Source of the DNA: Sinonovacula constricta
Lineage: Eukaryota; Mollusca; Bivalvia; Cardiida; Solecurtidae
DNA length: 64,000 bases
Assembly (NCBI GenBank): GCA_007844125.1
Contig: CM017558.1
Coordinates: forward strand, 47,440,164-47,504,163
Direction of reading: 5' to 3'
Each line of letters opens with the position of its first letter. Within the stretch, counting starts at the first letter, position 1. Below the pieces are notes generated by a model. That model saw only the letters and a list, made by a program, of their open reading frames with translations, did no database searches and was not told where the DNA came from. This document shows, one piece after another, positions 1-13,280 of the stretch. The translations under genes were made by a program, and so were the position numbers.

Positions 1-194
1 GATAGCAAAATACAATGATATCACGTAATGGATGTTTTGAAGATGATCAGTCAAATCAACTTTAGATACAAATTTATTAACAGATATTGAAAGGGTCTAT
101 TTTAACAAGAAACATACACAACTGTATGTATACTTCTTCACCCGATACATACCAATTAGGGAATGTTTTTGGTAAATTAATTAACTATGGGTAA

Positions 195-408
195 CCAATG
201 GCTGAGTGGCAGAGTTGCAACTCCTCTGTCACCACTGCCTTGGTTGAAGTGCCAGTTGGGGTGAGGGGACTTTAGGCAGATTGGTCCTCCAGCTGACCTG
301 CAGGGCACCATGGATGTACCCAGACATTTGTCTGAGATTTTCCTCCACAAAAAGCTGGAAGTCACTATTACCCATAATTGTGTTGCTGTGATGTATTTCT
401 AAAAAACA
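195..408 (+). mobile_element. SINE-like dispersed repeat, family B
   Basis: This stretch aligns by eye with copies at 13445, 15550, 17570 and 50500 and, reversed, at 10038. Shared blocks in order are a tRNA-like head (GGCAGAGTTGCAACTCCT), a block reading CTGACCTGCAGGGCACCA, the motif CAGACATTTGTCTG and a tail with CATAATTGTGTTGCTGTGAT. The head resembles a Pol III A box but is decayed. The element is non-coding, and the 62-codon reverse frame across it is fortuitous. The family name is not known to me. Confidence 0.6.
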
Positions 409-2593
409 AAGATAGGTACCAATTTCCTTACTGTAGATGGATACAATTATTTAGATGTAATTATTTCCATATGTTCGACCACTGCTATTTCTTCTGGTTT
501 CCAATAAGGGCATAATTTCTACCACTCAGAACAGTGTCCATTTTCTCCCTTGGTGACAAATAATTAACCTCCAGTGGAGAAATGGCTTGACTGGGTTGCA
601 GTATTTTATCCCTTCTCTTCTGCTTATTGATCCTAACTGAAGCAACCAGTCAAGCGAGAGACAGGAGAAGACGCTTCCTTGTTTGTTGCTGATAATTCTG
701 TTGTTTTAGAGAAATGAACTGTTTGATATTTATGATCCCATTAAAGCACTTGAATCACTGAAAGCAGCTAGAACAGGGTTTCAGGGTCATCAAATTCACT
801 ATCTAGTGAATGGCTTGTCCTGCATTTTGTATATCACCCTCTCACTCGTTGTTAGTTCAACAGTTTTAATTCAGACCTACTACCAGTCACATACAAAATA
901 CACTTTTTTGTATAAAATAGGTCTACCACTCATCTCGTGCTTTACACTTAAAACTAGTTGAATTTCATTTATTTAATTAGAATTGACTGACTGTTTTGGT
1001 GCCTACTCTAATCTGACTATGATAAGCAGGCTACGTAATTATTGCATGCACTCTAAAATACAAGCTCTGATAGAACAAGATCTTTATGTATGTCTCAGGT
1101 TAGGAAGGACAAACCCTCAAACCCAAGAGGCAGAACCTTAAAACCCTACATATCCTGACAGACACACATTACAGGACCAAATCATCTGGTCTGTCATTAG
1201 TCTGATAGACAAACTTACCTTAAAAAGGACAATACAACAAAAATGGCTGATTTGGACAACATTTTTTCTTCAGACATCACCCCCCAAAACAACAACAAAC
1301 AAACCAGCAGACATGCATCCCATTGTTGATCAGTATATTCAGCATTATTGACAGCAACAACCACAAGCATCAGCTGAATTGACAAAGTATCATCTTAACA
1401 AGTACCTTCAATTGGTCATTTGTTCCCTACACTGTTTTTCAATTATAAGGTGGTAAAAATAATAATGTTCAAACCAAACCCAGGAACGATGCTGAATATA
1501 GCCACGTTTATCTTGCCTAATGCATTGTGGGAAATCCACACAAGCTGGCTGTTTATGTTTCAGTAAGTTAAGGACATGGAGGTAGCATGTCAGTCATACC
1601 CCCTTGGTACTTTCAATAATATATAACCAGTGTTTACAACTGCTATTTTTAATTAAATTTTATATTTTCCAGCATTTTTACTCAAGCACCCATATTATTT
1701 ATTCATTTAAAAAACACAATGGTCCAGACCACAGTCATGGTAATAGGGCATATTTTTCTCGGCAAAATTCAAAAACAATAAAAATCTTCCCGAGAACATG
1801 ATTGTGATCCTCACTTCATGTATTTATGTTTTTGGTGTTGCTTGTTGAGTGTTCCGCTAACATGGATATTTGCGATATCCTGTGCATGGCCCCACTGCCT
1901 TGTGCAGCTCTGAACTAGATTATGTATGACAGGGGTCATTCATACCATCAGATATTGCACAAGTTTGGAAAAGAATGGTGCACTCTGTATTTATAGATTT
2001 AGATCACAGGGGTGTAGTATTGAAGAAAATAAATAACTTGAGAGTTAATTTTGAGCAAAGTGTATTTTGGTTGAGTCAAGAAGCAATCATCAGCATTTAT
2101 TTTAAACTAATTGCAGAAAATGCAATCATGTCAAAAGTATTGTATTTTTAATAAAATAGTTATCAAATGTTTGTGACTGTCTAATGTAACGTCTGTCCCA
2201 GTTTTTTATCTATATTTTCAAAAGCAGTTATTTTTTTGCTGCTTAGGACTTGTCTGTTTTCCAATGCATTTGACTTACCAGGGAATAATTTTGACCATTA
2301 TTTGCACATATTAAATGGCTTACAAGGTAAACTCACACCTCAAGCACTTTGATTTCAAAATGTTTGTGGCAGCATGCAACATGAATCATTGGTCAAACAG
2401 GAAGCGCTCGAAGAGTCACCAGGGGAGAAGTAATTAATGATGATGGTTTATTCGATCAGAGGACACTTGCTGATCCCTGTGCTGGACAATCAATCCCATA
2501 ATTCCCCTGACTCCCTTGACTCTCCACCGCATGCAATATAACATAACGTCTGGCAACTCAGTGCAGAAAGACACTAACTGCGAGGAACTTAAA
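409..2593. other. Unique AT-rich sequence, nothing recognised
   Basis: I found no repeat, RNA or coding signal that I can support. A 5' splice-site-like string (AAG then GTAAGTTT) reads on the minus strand near 1214-1225, but no convincing matching acceptor was seen. Confidence 0.5.
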
Positions 2594-2710
2594 CTCTTAG
2601 TCTGCTAAGCATTGATTGTTCAGGTTTAGGCACAATATGTATATCTAGATCATACCTGATCTGAAGATAGGATCTGGATATTCACTTTTTGCTGCTAAGT
2701 CTCCAGAAAT
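2594..2710 (-). repeat. Hairpin-core dispersed repeat copy
   Basis: This is a divergent copy of the family whose best copies lie at 29372 and 33066. It starts with AACTCTTAGTCTGCTAAGC, contains ATCATACCTGATCTGAAGAT and GGATCTGGAT, and ends with TTTGCTGCTAAGTCTCC, in the same order as the 33066 copy. Orientation is called + when the copy ends in GCAGGCTAAGAGTT. Confidence 0.55.
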
Positions 2711-3188
2711 AGACTTTATATGTTTCACAACATACCTTAGGATAGGTGTAGAAAAATAAACAAATGCAGAAGCAACAAGAAATGATCAGGCCTATCTGTC
2801 GGATCAGTATTAACACTATTTGCTGTCAAGTGTTGAGAAATATTTTCCATTGCTTTTCCAAGTTGTAAAAAGATAAGATTTTGCTTAGGCTTTTAACAAA
2901 TGCAGTGGTTTCAGGGTTGTGACTCCTGAATGGGATTGTTGCACTGAGGGATCATTTATCTGGACCCATCTGATCCCAGTCTCCTGAGATAAGGGGACAG
3001 AGTCCTCAAGTGATGGCACTAGTAAAACACTTCCCATTTGTTATGAGGAGAAAATACATCTTTCTGTCAGCCTTCCATCTACTAATGCTTTCATTCAGAC
3101 AAGGTTTGTTCTCCATAAATGCATCAGTGAGTTTGGGGACAGCCTACATTTTGTACAGGGGAAGAAGACATCCAGAGATGACTGTACA
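2711..3188. other. Unique sequence, nothing recognised
   Basis: No feature is supported. The short open frame over 3010-3192 runs into the ATC microsatellite and lacks coding character. Confidence 0.5.
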
Positions 3189-3190
3189 AT

Positions 3191-3256
<66 letters not shown>

Positions 3257-3420
3257 CATCATAATCATAATCATCCTACTCCTTCTAATTAGCACCATCA
3301 TCAATCATCATCATTATGATCATCATCATCATTTTCATCATCATTGTCATTGTCATCATCATTATTATCATCATCCTCACTATCATCATCATAATCATCA
3401 TTAACAGAATAATCATCACC
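3189..3420. repeat. ATC trinucleotide microsatellite
   Basis: The tract is nearly pure ATC from about 3190 to 3262, then an interrupted ATC/ATT/CTC tract to about 3420. It produces methionine-rich and aspartate/asparagine-rich frames on the minus strand that are artefacts of the triplet repeat. Confidence 0.95.
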
Positions 3421-4202
3421 ATCATGATTGACTACCTTCACATCAATGAGATTACGGACAGGTGTTTTATGTAGCTTAATAAAAATGTTAAGTGTCAGAT
3501 ACAAAAGTAGCATTAATTTACAGAGAATAAAACTGAAATAAAATAAATATCCTTTTAATGAAATTATTTCTGATGCAAGAATGTTATTTCAGTATTTGTT
3601 ATATATTAAGTAGTGTACTGTATTTTGTTACTTGTTATAAATTAACATAAATAAATATTTAATATTATTTAGCACTATTATAAATTGCCATTTAATTAAC
3701 AAAAACTGTAAATCACCAGGTGTTACTTATTCCTTCTGTTTCCAATTTCCATCTTTTCCTTTTAGAATAATTGTTAACAGCTTAACAAATTATGATTTGA
3801 TTTGAATAATTGTAATAATAAAAAAAATATCTGAATTATTAATGTTATATTTCTTTTGACTTGATTTTAAGTATATTCTATATTTTTTATGACATTTTCC
3901 AATAAATGCCAGCATTGTGTCACAAAAACTAATCACAAGATTGTAAATCTTAAGCAATACATACTAATGACATAAAAAACAACCTTAACCCTATCATAAG
4001 AGGTAAATCCCTTGGGCGTTTAAGCTGACAAAATAATGGCCAAAATTAATAATGATAAGAGTAATTCATCTGACCGATGCAATAGACAACTAATAAAAGA
4101 CAAGTGGTATTGAGCGATCTGACATTGTCACTAACATACCTGTTTTTTAATATACATAAAGATTGAATATTCCATGTGAATACTCTACATATCCAATTGC
4201 TG
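3421..4202. other. AT-rich unique sequence
   Basis: Very AT-rich sequence with many short A and T runs. No gene or repeat is supported. Confidence 0.5.
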
Positions 4203-4455
4203 ATTTTGTTTGTTTGTTTGGTGGGTTTATCGTCCCACCAACAGTAATTATCTGGGGATGGTGACAACTTGAAGCAGATATAGTGCTGCCTTCACTGTGT
4301 ATAGCTTGCCTTGAACACCTGGCATGATACCACACCCAGTCACATTGTCCTGACACTAGGCCAAACAGTCGCTGAACTACCTTGATATTTTGCTTGATTG
4401 TTAGCAAGGCAGCTATAGCACTACCATTTAATGACTTTGTTATCATGTGTGAGAT
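4203..4455 (-). mobile_element. SINE family A, lacking the tRNA-like head
   Basis: Read on the minus strand, this copy follows the 15965-16292 SINE from just after its tRNA-like head to its 3' end. It has the ATTAAATGGTAGTGC-like block, the diagnostic GTGACTGGGTGTGGTATCAT, the AGTGAAGGCAGCACTATATC block and a 3' end of GATAAACCCACCAAACAAAC. The plus-strand beginning at 4203 is therefore the repetitive AAAC tail. The missing head is the usual 5' truncation of reverse-transcribed elements. Confidence 0.75.
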
Positions 4456-4628
4456 ATGTAAGATGTAAACATGCAGATAAAGAGTTTTAAAAAAAGACAA
4501 TTATCATTGTGAAATAAAAACCTGTTTTGTATACACTTTATATGCTTAATCACAATAATCACAAAGAAAATCACAATTAAAAATGAACCAAGAAATAATC
4601 CAGACTACTCTGAAATGGTTGTAATAAT

Positions 4629-5757
4629 GTAGCAATTCTCCTGTTGTGTATGGATAAGGTAATGTTACTATACAAGAACAGGGTGATCAAGAATGTAGCA
4701 ATTCTTCTGTTGTGTATGGATAAGGTAATGTTACTATACAAGAACAGGGTGATCAAGAATGTAGCAATTCTTCTGTTGTGTATGGATAAGGTAATGTTAC
4801 TATACAAGAACAGGGTGATCAAGAATGTAGCAATTCTCTTGTTTTGTATGGATAAGGTAATGTTACTATACAAGAACAGGGTGATCAAGAATGTAGCAAT
4901 TCTCCTGTTGTGTATGGATAAGGTATAATGTTACTATACAAGAACAGGGTGATCAAGAATGAAGCAATTCTCCTGTTGTGTATGGATAAGGTAATGTTAC
5001 TATACAAGAACAGGGTGATCAAGAATGTAGCAATTCTCCTGTTGTGTATGGATAAGGTAATGTTACTATACAAGAACAGGGTGATCAAAAATGTAGCAAT
5101 TCTCCTGTTGTGTATGGATAAGGTAATGTTACTATACAAGAACAGGGTGATCAAGAATGTAGCTATTCTCCTGTTGTGTATGGATAAGGTAATGTTACTA
5201 TACAAGAACAGGGTGATCAAGAATGTAGCAATTCTCCTGTTGTGTATGGATAAGGTAATGTTACTATACAAGAACAGGGTGATCAAGAATGTAGCTATTC
5301 TCCTGTTGTGTATGGATAAGGTAATGTTACTATACAAGAACAGGGTGATCAAGAATGTAGCAATTCTCCTGTTGTGTATGGATAAGGTAATGTTACTATA
5401 CAAGAACAGGGTGATCAAGAATGTAGCAATTCTCCTGTTGTGTATGGATACGGTAATGTTACTATACAAGAACAGGGTGATCAAGAATGTAGCAATTCTC
5501 CTGTTGTGTATGGATAAGGTAATGCTACTATACAAGAACAGGGTGATCAAGAATGTAGCAATTCTCCTGTTGTGTATGGATAAGGTAATGCTACTATACA
5601 AGAACATGGTGATCAAGAATGTAGCAATTCTCCTGTTGTGTATGGATAAGGTAATGTTACTATACAAGAACAGGGTGATCAAGAATGTAGCAATTCTCCT
5701 GTTGTGTATGGATAAGGTAATGTTACTATACAAGAACAGGGTGATCAAGAATGTACA
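4629..5757. repeat. 66-bp minisatellite, about 17 copies
   Basis: The unit begins GTAGCAATTCTCCTGTTGTG and continues through GGATAAGGTAATGTTACTA to GGTGATCAAGAAT. Units are highly alike, with a 2-bp insertion near 4924 and scattered single substitutions. Because 66 is a multiple of three and one frame per strand lacks stops, both strands carry long open frames (281 and 287 codons), which repeat a 22-residue unit. I see no exon structure and do not regard either as a gene. Confidence 0.95.
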
Positions 5758-5794
5758 AGAGAGCCATGTTTAATTATTCAACAGTTGCCTTCAG

Positions 5795-6905
5795 TTGCTC
5801 CTGTGGAAGAATCAGTGTATTACATCTTTCAAGCTCTCACAGTAGCCATATTAAACACCAACAGCTCCTGCTGAAGAACATAGATGTGCAATAATATATC
5901 TTTCAAGCTCCTTACTGTAGCTGCAATGAACACCAATTTAAGCTCGTGTGGAAGGATCAGAGATGTGCAATAATACATCTTTCAAGCTCCTTACTGTAGC
6001 TGCAATAATACATCTTTCAAGCTCCTTACTGTAGCTGCAATTAACACCAATTTAAGCTCGTGTAGAAGAATCAGACATGTGCAATAAAACATCTTTCAAG
6101 CTCCTTACTTTAGCTGCAATAAACACCAATTTAAGCTCCTGTGGAAGGAATAGAGATGTGCAATAATACATCTTTCAAGCTCCTTACTGTAGCTGCAATA
6201 AACACCAATTTAAGCTCATGTGGAAGGATCAGAGATGTGCAATAATACATCTTTCAAGCTCCTTACTGTAACTGCAATAAACACCAATTTAAGCTCCTGC
6301 GGAAGGATCAGAGATGTGCAATAATACATCTTTCAAGCTCCTTACTGTAGCTGCAATAAACACCAATTTAAGCTCGTGTGGAAGGATCAGAGATGTGCAA
6401 TAATACATCTTTCAAGCTCCTTACTGTAGCTGCAATAATACATCTTTCAAGCTCCTTACTGTAGCTGCAATTAACACCAATTTAAGCTCGTGTAGAAGAA
6501 TCAGACATGTGCAATAAAACATCTTTCAAGCTCCTTACTTTAGCTGCAATAAACACCAATTTAAGCTCCTGTGGAAGGAATAGAGATGTGCAATAATACA
6601 TCTTTCAAGCTCCTTACTGTAGCTGCAATAATACATCTTTCAAGCTCCTTACTGTAGCTGCAATAAACACCAATTTAAGCTCGTGTGGAAGGATCAGAGA
6701 TGTGCAATAATACATCTTTCAAGCTCCTTACTGTAGCTGCAATAAACACCAACAGCTCATGTGGAAGGATCAGAGATGTGCAATAATACATCTTTCAAGC
6801 TCCTTACTGTAGCTGCAATAAACACCACTTTAAGCTCCTGTGGAAGGATCAGAGATGTGTAATAATACGTTTTTCAAGCTCTTCCAGCAACTCTAATAAA
6901 TGTTT
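5795..6905. repeat. 79-bp minisatellite with inserted 35-bp short units
   Basis: The full unit runs ACATCTTTCAAGCTCCTTAC, TGTAGCTGCAATAAACACCA, ATTTAAGCTCGTGTGGAAGG, ATCAGAGATGTGCAATAAT (79 bp). Some units are cut to the first 35 bp. A block of five full units plus one short unit (430 bp) is duplicated: the block beginning at 5941 recurs at 6371 with the same private variants. Units at both ends are more divergent than the centre. It starts only about 37 bp after the 66-bp array. Confidence 0.93.
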
Positions 6906-9294
6906 ACTTTTGCGATGTCATCGTGTGAGGTATTTCTATCACCCATGGGTGCATTTAATCATGTTCTCTTGATAGCAAGTAGCAACAAACTGAGGTAAGT
7001 TATTAGATTGTTCTAAAAATATGAAATTGGAAAATATATTTTTGGCAGAAATTTAAATAAATTGCTTTAACAGTGACATTTTAATCTGTGGCTACAAAGG
7101 TAAATGTCATAGAGAGATAAAAAAAACAAAAAAAAAACAGATGTAAACTAGTTTTTATCATTTATAAAATTATTCACTTTAAACTATAATCTGTCAAACC
7201 TTTAGGCAAAAAATTAAAATGTATTATTATTTACATTTTATCTGAAATTTCAAATGTAAGTTAAATTAATTAAAAAACATTTTAAAGTCTGTTTTGTCAT
7301 AAACAAACAGGACAAAAAATAATTTGTATGGCGATATGGTGATTGCTAAGGAACAACTTTGCTCCAGTAACTTTGGTGAATAAAAATTAAGGGAGATAGA
7401 TAACTGATTATCACAGAGTAACAATGTGTTAATTATTGGTAATTGGTAGATAATTGTTGGAATTTGCTAGTTAATTGTTGCTACTTAGTAATAAAAAGCT
7501 AATATTTGGTAGTTAATCGTTTGGGGGGTTGGTCCAAAGATAAGCAATGATTATCAAAGGTTCTTAATTGATGCTAATTATTAAAAAAGTCTTATATTCA
7601 AATGGCTGCTTTCCTTGTGGTCTCCATGTGTCAATTTTAGGTTATTGACTTCAATAAAATATTCATGGCTCCCATGAGTTATTTAACTAACAAATGTACT
7701 ATTGTACAGCTGCTTGGCTATATTAATTATTTTTATCAATTATATCCAACTTTAACTGCATTGCATCGCCAAAAAGGTCTCAACATATTTATAGTAAAAT
7801 GTGATAAGCAAATAAGCTCTTTCTTAATCAACAACCCCTTTCAGAATTTTGTTATCTTTCCTTGCATGAATAATTCCCTGACAAATCTTCAAGTGTCTGA
7901 CCCAGGACAGGATCTGACAAGGGAGGGGTTGGGGATGGTTTCTCCGTTTGTCTCACAATTGTGTGAGAGATTATTTCATTACCATAAGACAATGTGTTTC
8001 CACATTCCAGTATTTATCACAGGGACAGAGACAAGGAGAGACTCTGTGACTCAGTGCTCCTTCAATTCTGTTGGACATTATTGCCTACAACACAATCAGT
8101 TACATACCTTCCTCCCAATGGGCCAAGAAATCTAGAAAGTGTTGTTCTAGAAATCAAGGAAGTGTCTGCTTGTATTCATGTCCAATGACTGCATCTTCAA
8201 ACAGGACAATTCCTTGTGTTCCTTTTACTTGAAATATGACTGCATGAAACCCAATTCAGTATGACAAATCTGGACGAGCCCATGGCTGACAAGCATTTCC
8301 AATGGTTATCTCAATATCAAGGGTCTGCGGGTAAAAAACTTTAATTCTGAGCCCAAGAACAAACTCACTGATCCTATTGACTGAATGTCATCAATGATCC
8401 TATTGGCTGAATGTCATACAGTTTTTAAATCTGTTCAATCAGACAGTGTTATATATATATTTAAATTTGACCAGTAAAACACTCAAGATTTGCTCACACT
8501 CAAATTCCAAGTTTAAGAACCTCAAATCCTGGAAGCAACACTCACAATGACCAATCAGTATAAGTCAAATGATAGAAACTTTAGGCAGGATGACTATTCG
8601 TACACTGGTCTCATTTATCATTTAGAAGCAACAGACCCTCCACCCACCATGTGGTGATGCTAGTGACAACAGCCTGTTAACTTGATTACATTACAATTAA
8701 TGACCTTCCCTCAGCCTATTCAAAACACTTTTGGGACATTTTTAAGAAATTGTTTAAAAAATCTCCATTTTTCATATGTCATGACTGCAGTCCTGCTATC
8801 TATTCTAAAAGTTCCTTTCATGACATTCCGGCAATTAATCATGAACTTTAATCATGTGATTCCTACAGTGTGTCTCTTCATTGTGTGGCAGGATTAGAAG
8901 CTTCAATTTAATACTTCCGTTTTAGAAACCCGACACTCTGATGCCAATTTGAAAAAGTGCCTTTATTGTGTTTGTGGGTAAAGAATGAATCTCTCAGAAA
9001 AAAGAACACCATCAACTTACTTTTTTCAGGACAGAATCTATTTGGGCAGGATGACTCATGGATAAAAAGCATATAATGGTAAAGATGCCAGTCAAATTGC
9101 TGCAGTAGATTGCAGTAGTGGATGGGTATAGTCATGTGACTTCAGACAAGTGGCTGTCGACATGGTAACCAAGGGTGACCATAATCAACAGATTCCAATC
9201 AGCTGACCTCAGAGCTGACCTGACACTGACCAGTAGACCTTGCTCTGTCCACTCCACTGGTCACTGACAATCTGGACATGGAGGCAGAGTTAAT
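6906..9294. other. Unique AT-rich sequence with one unexplained 156-codon frame
   Basis: The plus-strand frame at 7665-8135 is the longest outside a repeat in this window. Its product resembles no family I know, lacks a signal peptide or a clear domain, and has composition typical of translated AT-rich non-coding DNA. A duplicated 26-28 bp block with GATCCTATTG and CTGAATGTCAT lies near 8370-8415. A segment at 9020-9098, read on the minus strand, has an acceptor-like and a donor-like flank but weak coding character. Confidence 0.4.
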
Positions 9295-9380
9295 TAACTC
9301 AAAGCCTGAGTGAGTTGATCAGGCATAGACAAACAGTTTGGATCCAGATTAATCAGCCCATCCCCCTTATCAGAGTCTAC
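9295..9380 (-). repeat. Hairpin-core dispersed repeat, partial copy
   Basis: It contains TTAACTCAAAGCCTGAGTG, TGATCAGGCATAGACAAACA and GGATCCAGATTAATCAGCCC, in the order of the left half of the 33066 copy. The right half is not recognisable. Confidence 0.5.
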
Positions 9381-10037
9381 TCCTTTTACTTCTAAGTATT
9401 TACCAATGTCTTGTAACATATGGGTTGAAGTTGTTAGAAATTTACATTTTTTTATTACAGTTATTTCCAAAATTGGCAGAGTAAGGGCAGAGCCTGGATG
9501 GATTTAAGGTCCATGATTGATAAGACTTATCCTTGTAGAGCTGTATCCCTCTGGTGACAGTCTGTATGTTTAGAATCAGAGAAGGAAAGAGTGGGGAGAA
9601 GACAAGAATGGTCAGGGTGGGGAAAAGGTCTTATGGAACAATACCATCAGATCTGAGCTGCACTGATAAGGAAAACAATTATTGCCACTGGAGACTGTAT
9701 CTACTCATGTTGTCTTCATCTTATCTTCTCTAGTTTCTCTCCATTACAGAGAACATACATGTGAAGGAATAATAAACTTTGGAGGAATCATGGAAGATAG
9801 GAAATATGGATTGCCTGCTGAAGAACGTCATTTGCTACATGATTAAAAACATGCTCATTTTCAGAAATAGCACTGTAGATGATTGACAGATCTACAGCTT
9901 CATTAACTTGATGGTCCCTCCAAGAAACACATTACACTTTATTAAAATGGATTTTTTTTAACAGTCACAAATGGGAATAAAATTTTTTGAAGGGAAGTTT
10001 TTGTTGTTGTTTTCTGGGAAATTGCAAAAGACATAAA

Positions 10038-10225
10038 TATAATCATTACAATGTTGAGGAATTTGCCACAAGACAAATGTCAGGGTAGACCCACTGGCAC
10101 ACCACAGGTCAGCTGAAAGACCCTACCACATGAAAACACTAACTTGGACTTGAATCAATGTGGTAAGGGGTCGTGGAGTCACAGGAGATCAAAGTTGGCG
10201 ACTCTACCCATGGCGACTCTACCCA
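10038..10225 (-). mobile_element. SINE-like dispersed repeat, family B
   Basis: On the minus strand the head reads GGGTAGAGTCGCCAACTTTG. It is followed by GACTCCACGACCCC, GGGTCTTTCAGCTGACCTG, GTGTGCCAGTGGGTCTACCC and a decayed CATTTGTC motif. A 15-bp segment of the head is duplicated in tandem (10196-10210 and 10211-10225). Confidence 0.65.
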
Positions 10226-12254
10226 CAAGACCAAGAGTGCCCTCATGGTTGGTGCTTCAAAAGCAAACCAAGAAGTTTTACAACACCTGGAGATGTAAGG
10301 TACATGTGAGTTTTCTAATTTGATACTACATGTTTGTAAATAGTTTTACAACAGAAATTGGGTTTCATACAGGCAACATTATTTCACAATAAATATTGAT
10401 TACTGTATAAGTGAGTATTTTAATAAAGTTGCATTTTGCAATTTACTTCCAATGGGAAATAATCATGAAATTGTATTCCTAATAATATAGTTGTAACATA
10501 AAACTTTTAAGTTCCCTAAAGCAAATATTACCAATAAAATGACTTTCCCATAGCATAGAACTAGCATAATGTCAATACTCAAAGAATTAAATTTTTAGTG
10601 AAAATTCCAATAATTACTATAATTTTTCACTTATTTTCATCATCTCGATTCCAAAATTTAAGCTCTATTGTGCCCAAGGTTATTTTAGTCATGTCAAATA
10701 TTATCCAGTGGGTACAAACTCAGCTGCTTAGCACTGTGTTAAAAAATGAACAAATTAAAGACCATTAGCAAATTGCACAAGTCACAGGGTCTAGCATTTC
10801 TGTCAATGAATGGCACTGGTCCAAGCAACTCTTACTGATTTCTGATGCTGAGTATTGATGGGTTTGTAAGCAAATATTAAGGATCCAGTCAATCTGATTG
10901 TTATTTCAGCCCTGATGTTAACTGTAACAGTTAAATGAACTCAAAATCTTACAATATTTAATAAATGCTGTATGACAACTTTGACTGCAAAATCTACTTT
11001 TTATTTTTTATCCTAATGTTCAAGATGGCTTCATGATAAAAATGGGTATGGGTAGAAGTGAGTTAGATTCCCAAAACTATGATGTTCAAAAGGTAAATTT
11101 AAGCCAGTAAAAAACTAAAATTATCAGTTAGTAGTGTATATACAGATTTAAAGTAACATTTGTGAGTGAAGATCAAGGGAGATAACTTATAATCATAGAG
11201 TAATGGTCCTGGTGCACTGCATGTTAACTCATCAAGATCCAGTCTACCTCTAAGTCTGAAGTCAATATATCGTGGGTAGATGTTCCAGACAAAACAATGA
11301 TGAAAATTCAGTCTGATGGACTGGCAGATGGACAGACACAGTGGTGACTATGTGCTACCCCCTTCCGGAGGCAAAAGATATATGCATATATACTTATCAA
11401 AAATCCCAGCGCCCTTCTAATGAATACCTGAAATACTCTATATGTTCTTTAATACTTTCTCCGTGGCATTTTGATCGAGACATATGCAGATGGGATATGT
11501 TTCAAAACAGAAATGACACCATGTTCCCTTTTTAAATTTTTTAAAATTACCTTTTATAAAGCTATTAAACACAATTATTCAATTTTATAAGATAAAAATG
11601 ACCCATGCATATATTGGGAGGTTGGAAAATGTGACTACTAGGGGGTCATTGGAAATTTTGATTAGTGTATATGTGAATGAAGCCAACATGCTATAATTAA
11701 CAAAAACAGAAGGTAAAATACATTTCTTCCAAAGTGAAATGGTCCAGGAACATACAAAAATCTGTTGTGCTGTTATCTGAGCAATTTTACACATTACCAA
11801 GCAGCCTGCTGGACATAAAGTTTCCATAATCAAAATGGATGGCAAGTGTTTAGGATTCTGCAGGCAATAAAGTATTCATTAATGTGATTACACTCTTGGT
11901 AGCTGCGGTAAATATTTCAAATCAAGTCTCCCTGAAAAAAATGGCATGGCAACAAAATGGACGATATTACATCAGGAAATAAACCTGTAAACAGCAGTTT
12001 GATATTAACTGCACAGCAACCAAATTAATACCAGTGAGACTGTGATAGGATTATACTGTAGTTGGGCAATCTTGCTTCACAGATAGGCTATCTTCATAAC
12101 CATGTTTAGCACCACTTTATAATATCAAGATACTTGTTCCACCTTCGACATACACTACTCTCCCCACAAACCCCATAAAAATTGTTCTCAATAAAAGATA
12201 TGTTCATCTGCTACATGTAAGCATGAATGGATCAGGCATATCCAAATACATGTA
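10226..12254. other. Unique sequence, nothing recognised
   Basis: No gene is supported. AAGGGAGATAACTT occurs near 11175. From memory this string is common in molluscan non-coding DNA, which is weak support for the taxonomic guess. Confidence 0.4.
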
Positions 12255-12312
12255 GTGTAGGTTCAGATCAGCCAGCTCCCACTGCTACTGGTTCCAAAGT
12301 GTCTTGCAGCAT
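12255..12312 (-). repeat. Hairpin-core dispersed repeat, small fragment
   Basis: It contains GTTCAGATCAGCCAGCTCCC followed by a CTGCTACTGGTTCC-like block, which matches the centre of the family. It is too short to be certain. Confidence 0.35.
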
Positions 12313-12934
12313 TGTAAGCAAACAATAAAGTATTACCATGGACTATCAGCAAATGCAGAAATATATGAGAAAAAGATGGTCTTAAACCTAGACTGTTAAT
12401 TCTTTACTAAAACTACCAATAAAATATCACAAGTATTTTTATAACTTACCAGACTATGGCAATATTTAGAAATCACTCTAATACTTACAACAGTAATAAT
12501 CCAAAATCCTCAAAATTCACAAGACTACAATGCATAATAAAGTCAATTTGAGATAGTTATATTTATAAGCCTGCAAAATAAATAAATTCTATCTCATAAG
12601 CAATCTACCATTTTAACTATTTCATGTTTGTTTCCATAAAAACAACTGTTTAGTTAATTATTTTTAATGCACACTGACAAAAAATGTATCAACTTTAATT
12701 TCAGAAACTATTTCAATCCTCCTTTTCCTCCGATGAATATCAATCAGATCAAGCTTTAAGTTACACTGGCACCTCATAATGCTTCTTTCTTAATGGCAGT
12801 TGTCTCATATTCTACATAATTGGTGGCATCCACATTAATTGATCACATGCTTTTATCTTAGCATCTGTTCTTGTAAATTGTTTGGATCTATTTTGAATAG
12901 AAATGTTGTTTTAAAGGTTTCTTGCATATCTTTG

Positions 12935-13005
12935 CTGGCAAAGCATGTATTGGTGTGGCTTTAGCAAACAGTGTAGATTCAGACCAGCCTGCTACTGCAT
13001 TTTTT
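12935..13005 (-). repeat. Hairpin-core dispersed repeat, fragment
   Basis: GGCTTTAGCAAACAGTGTAG, ATTCAGACCAGCCTGCTACT match the left arm and centre of the 33066 copy. Confidence 0.5.
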
Positions 13006-13280
13006 GCTGCCAACTTACTTTCAATGTCTTGACTCCTTTGAAAGAGGATGTTAGAAGATACTATGAATAATTTTGGCTTATTAACAAAGGTGATATAGAA
13101 TGATAAAGGGAAATGATTTGAATTAAAATCCATCTTAGTGGTGTAGTAGTCATCGATAGAACATTGGTCAGGGAGGTCAAAGGTTAACAGATGAAGCCAT
13201 AGGTCAGACTTCTCAGGCCAGTAAAATGTTATAATGGCCAAGTTCTTAGTACCGGGTACATGTTGTCTAGTTTTGATATC

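Noticed and set aside
3095..3513. Methionine- and aspartate-rich minus-strand frames
   Set aside because: They are direct translations of the ATC microsatellite.
7665..8135. 156-codon plus-strand frame outside repeats
   Set aside because: No recognisable domain, no coding-like composition, no splice context. About what long AT-poor patches give by chance. Protein search in relatives would decide.
9020..9098. Minus-strand coding exon with cysteines
   Set aside because: The acceptor is weak, the donor is AAA-GTAAGT without the usual G, and the peptide resembles nothing known.
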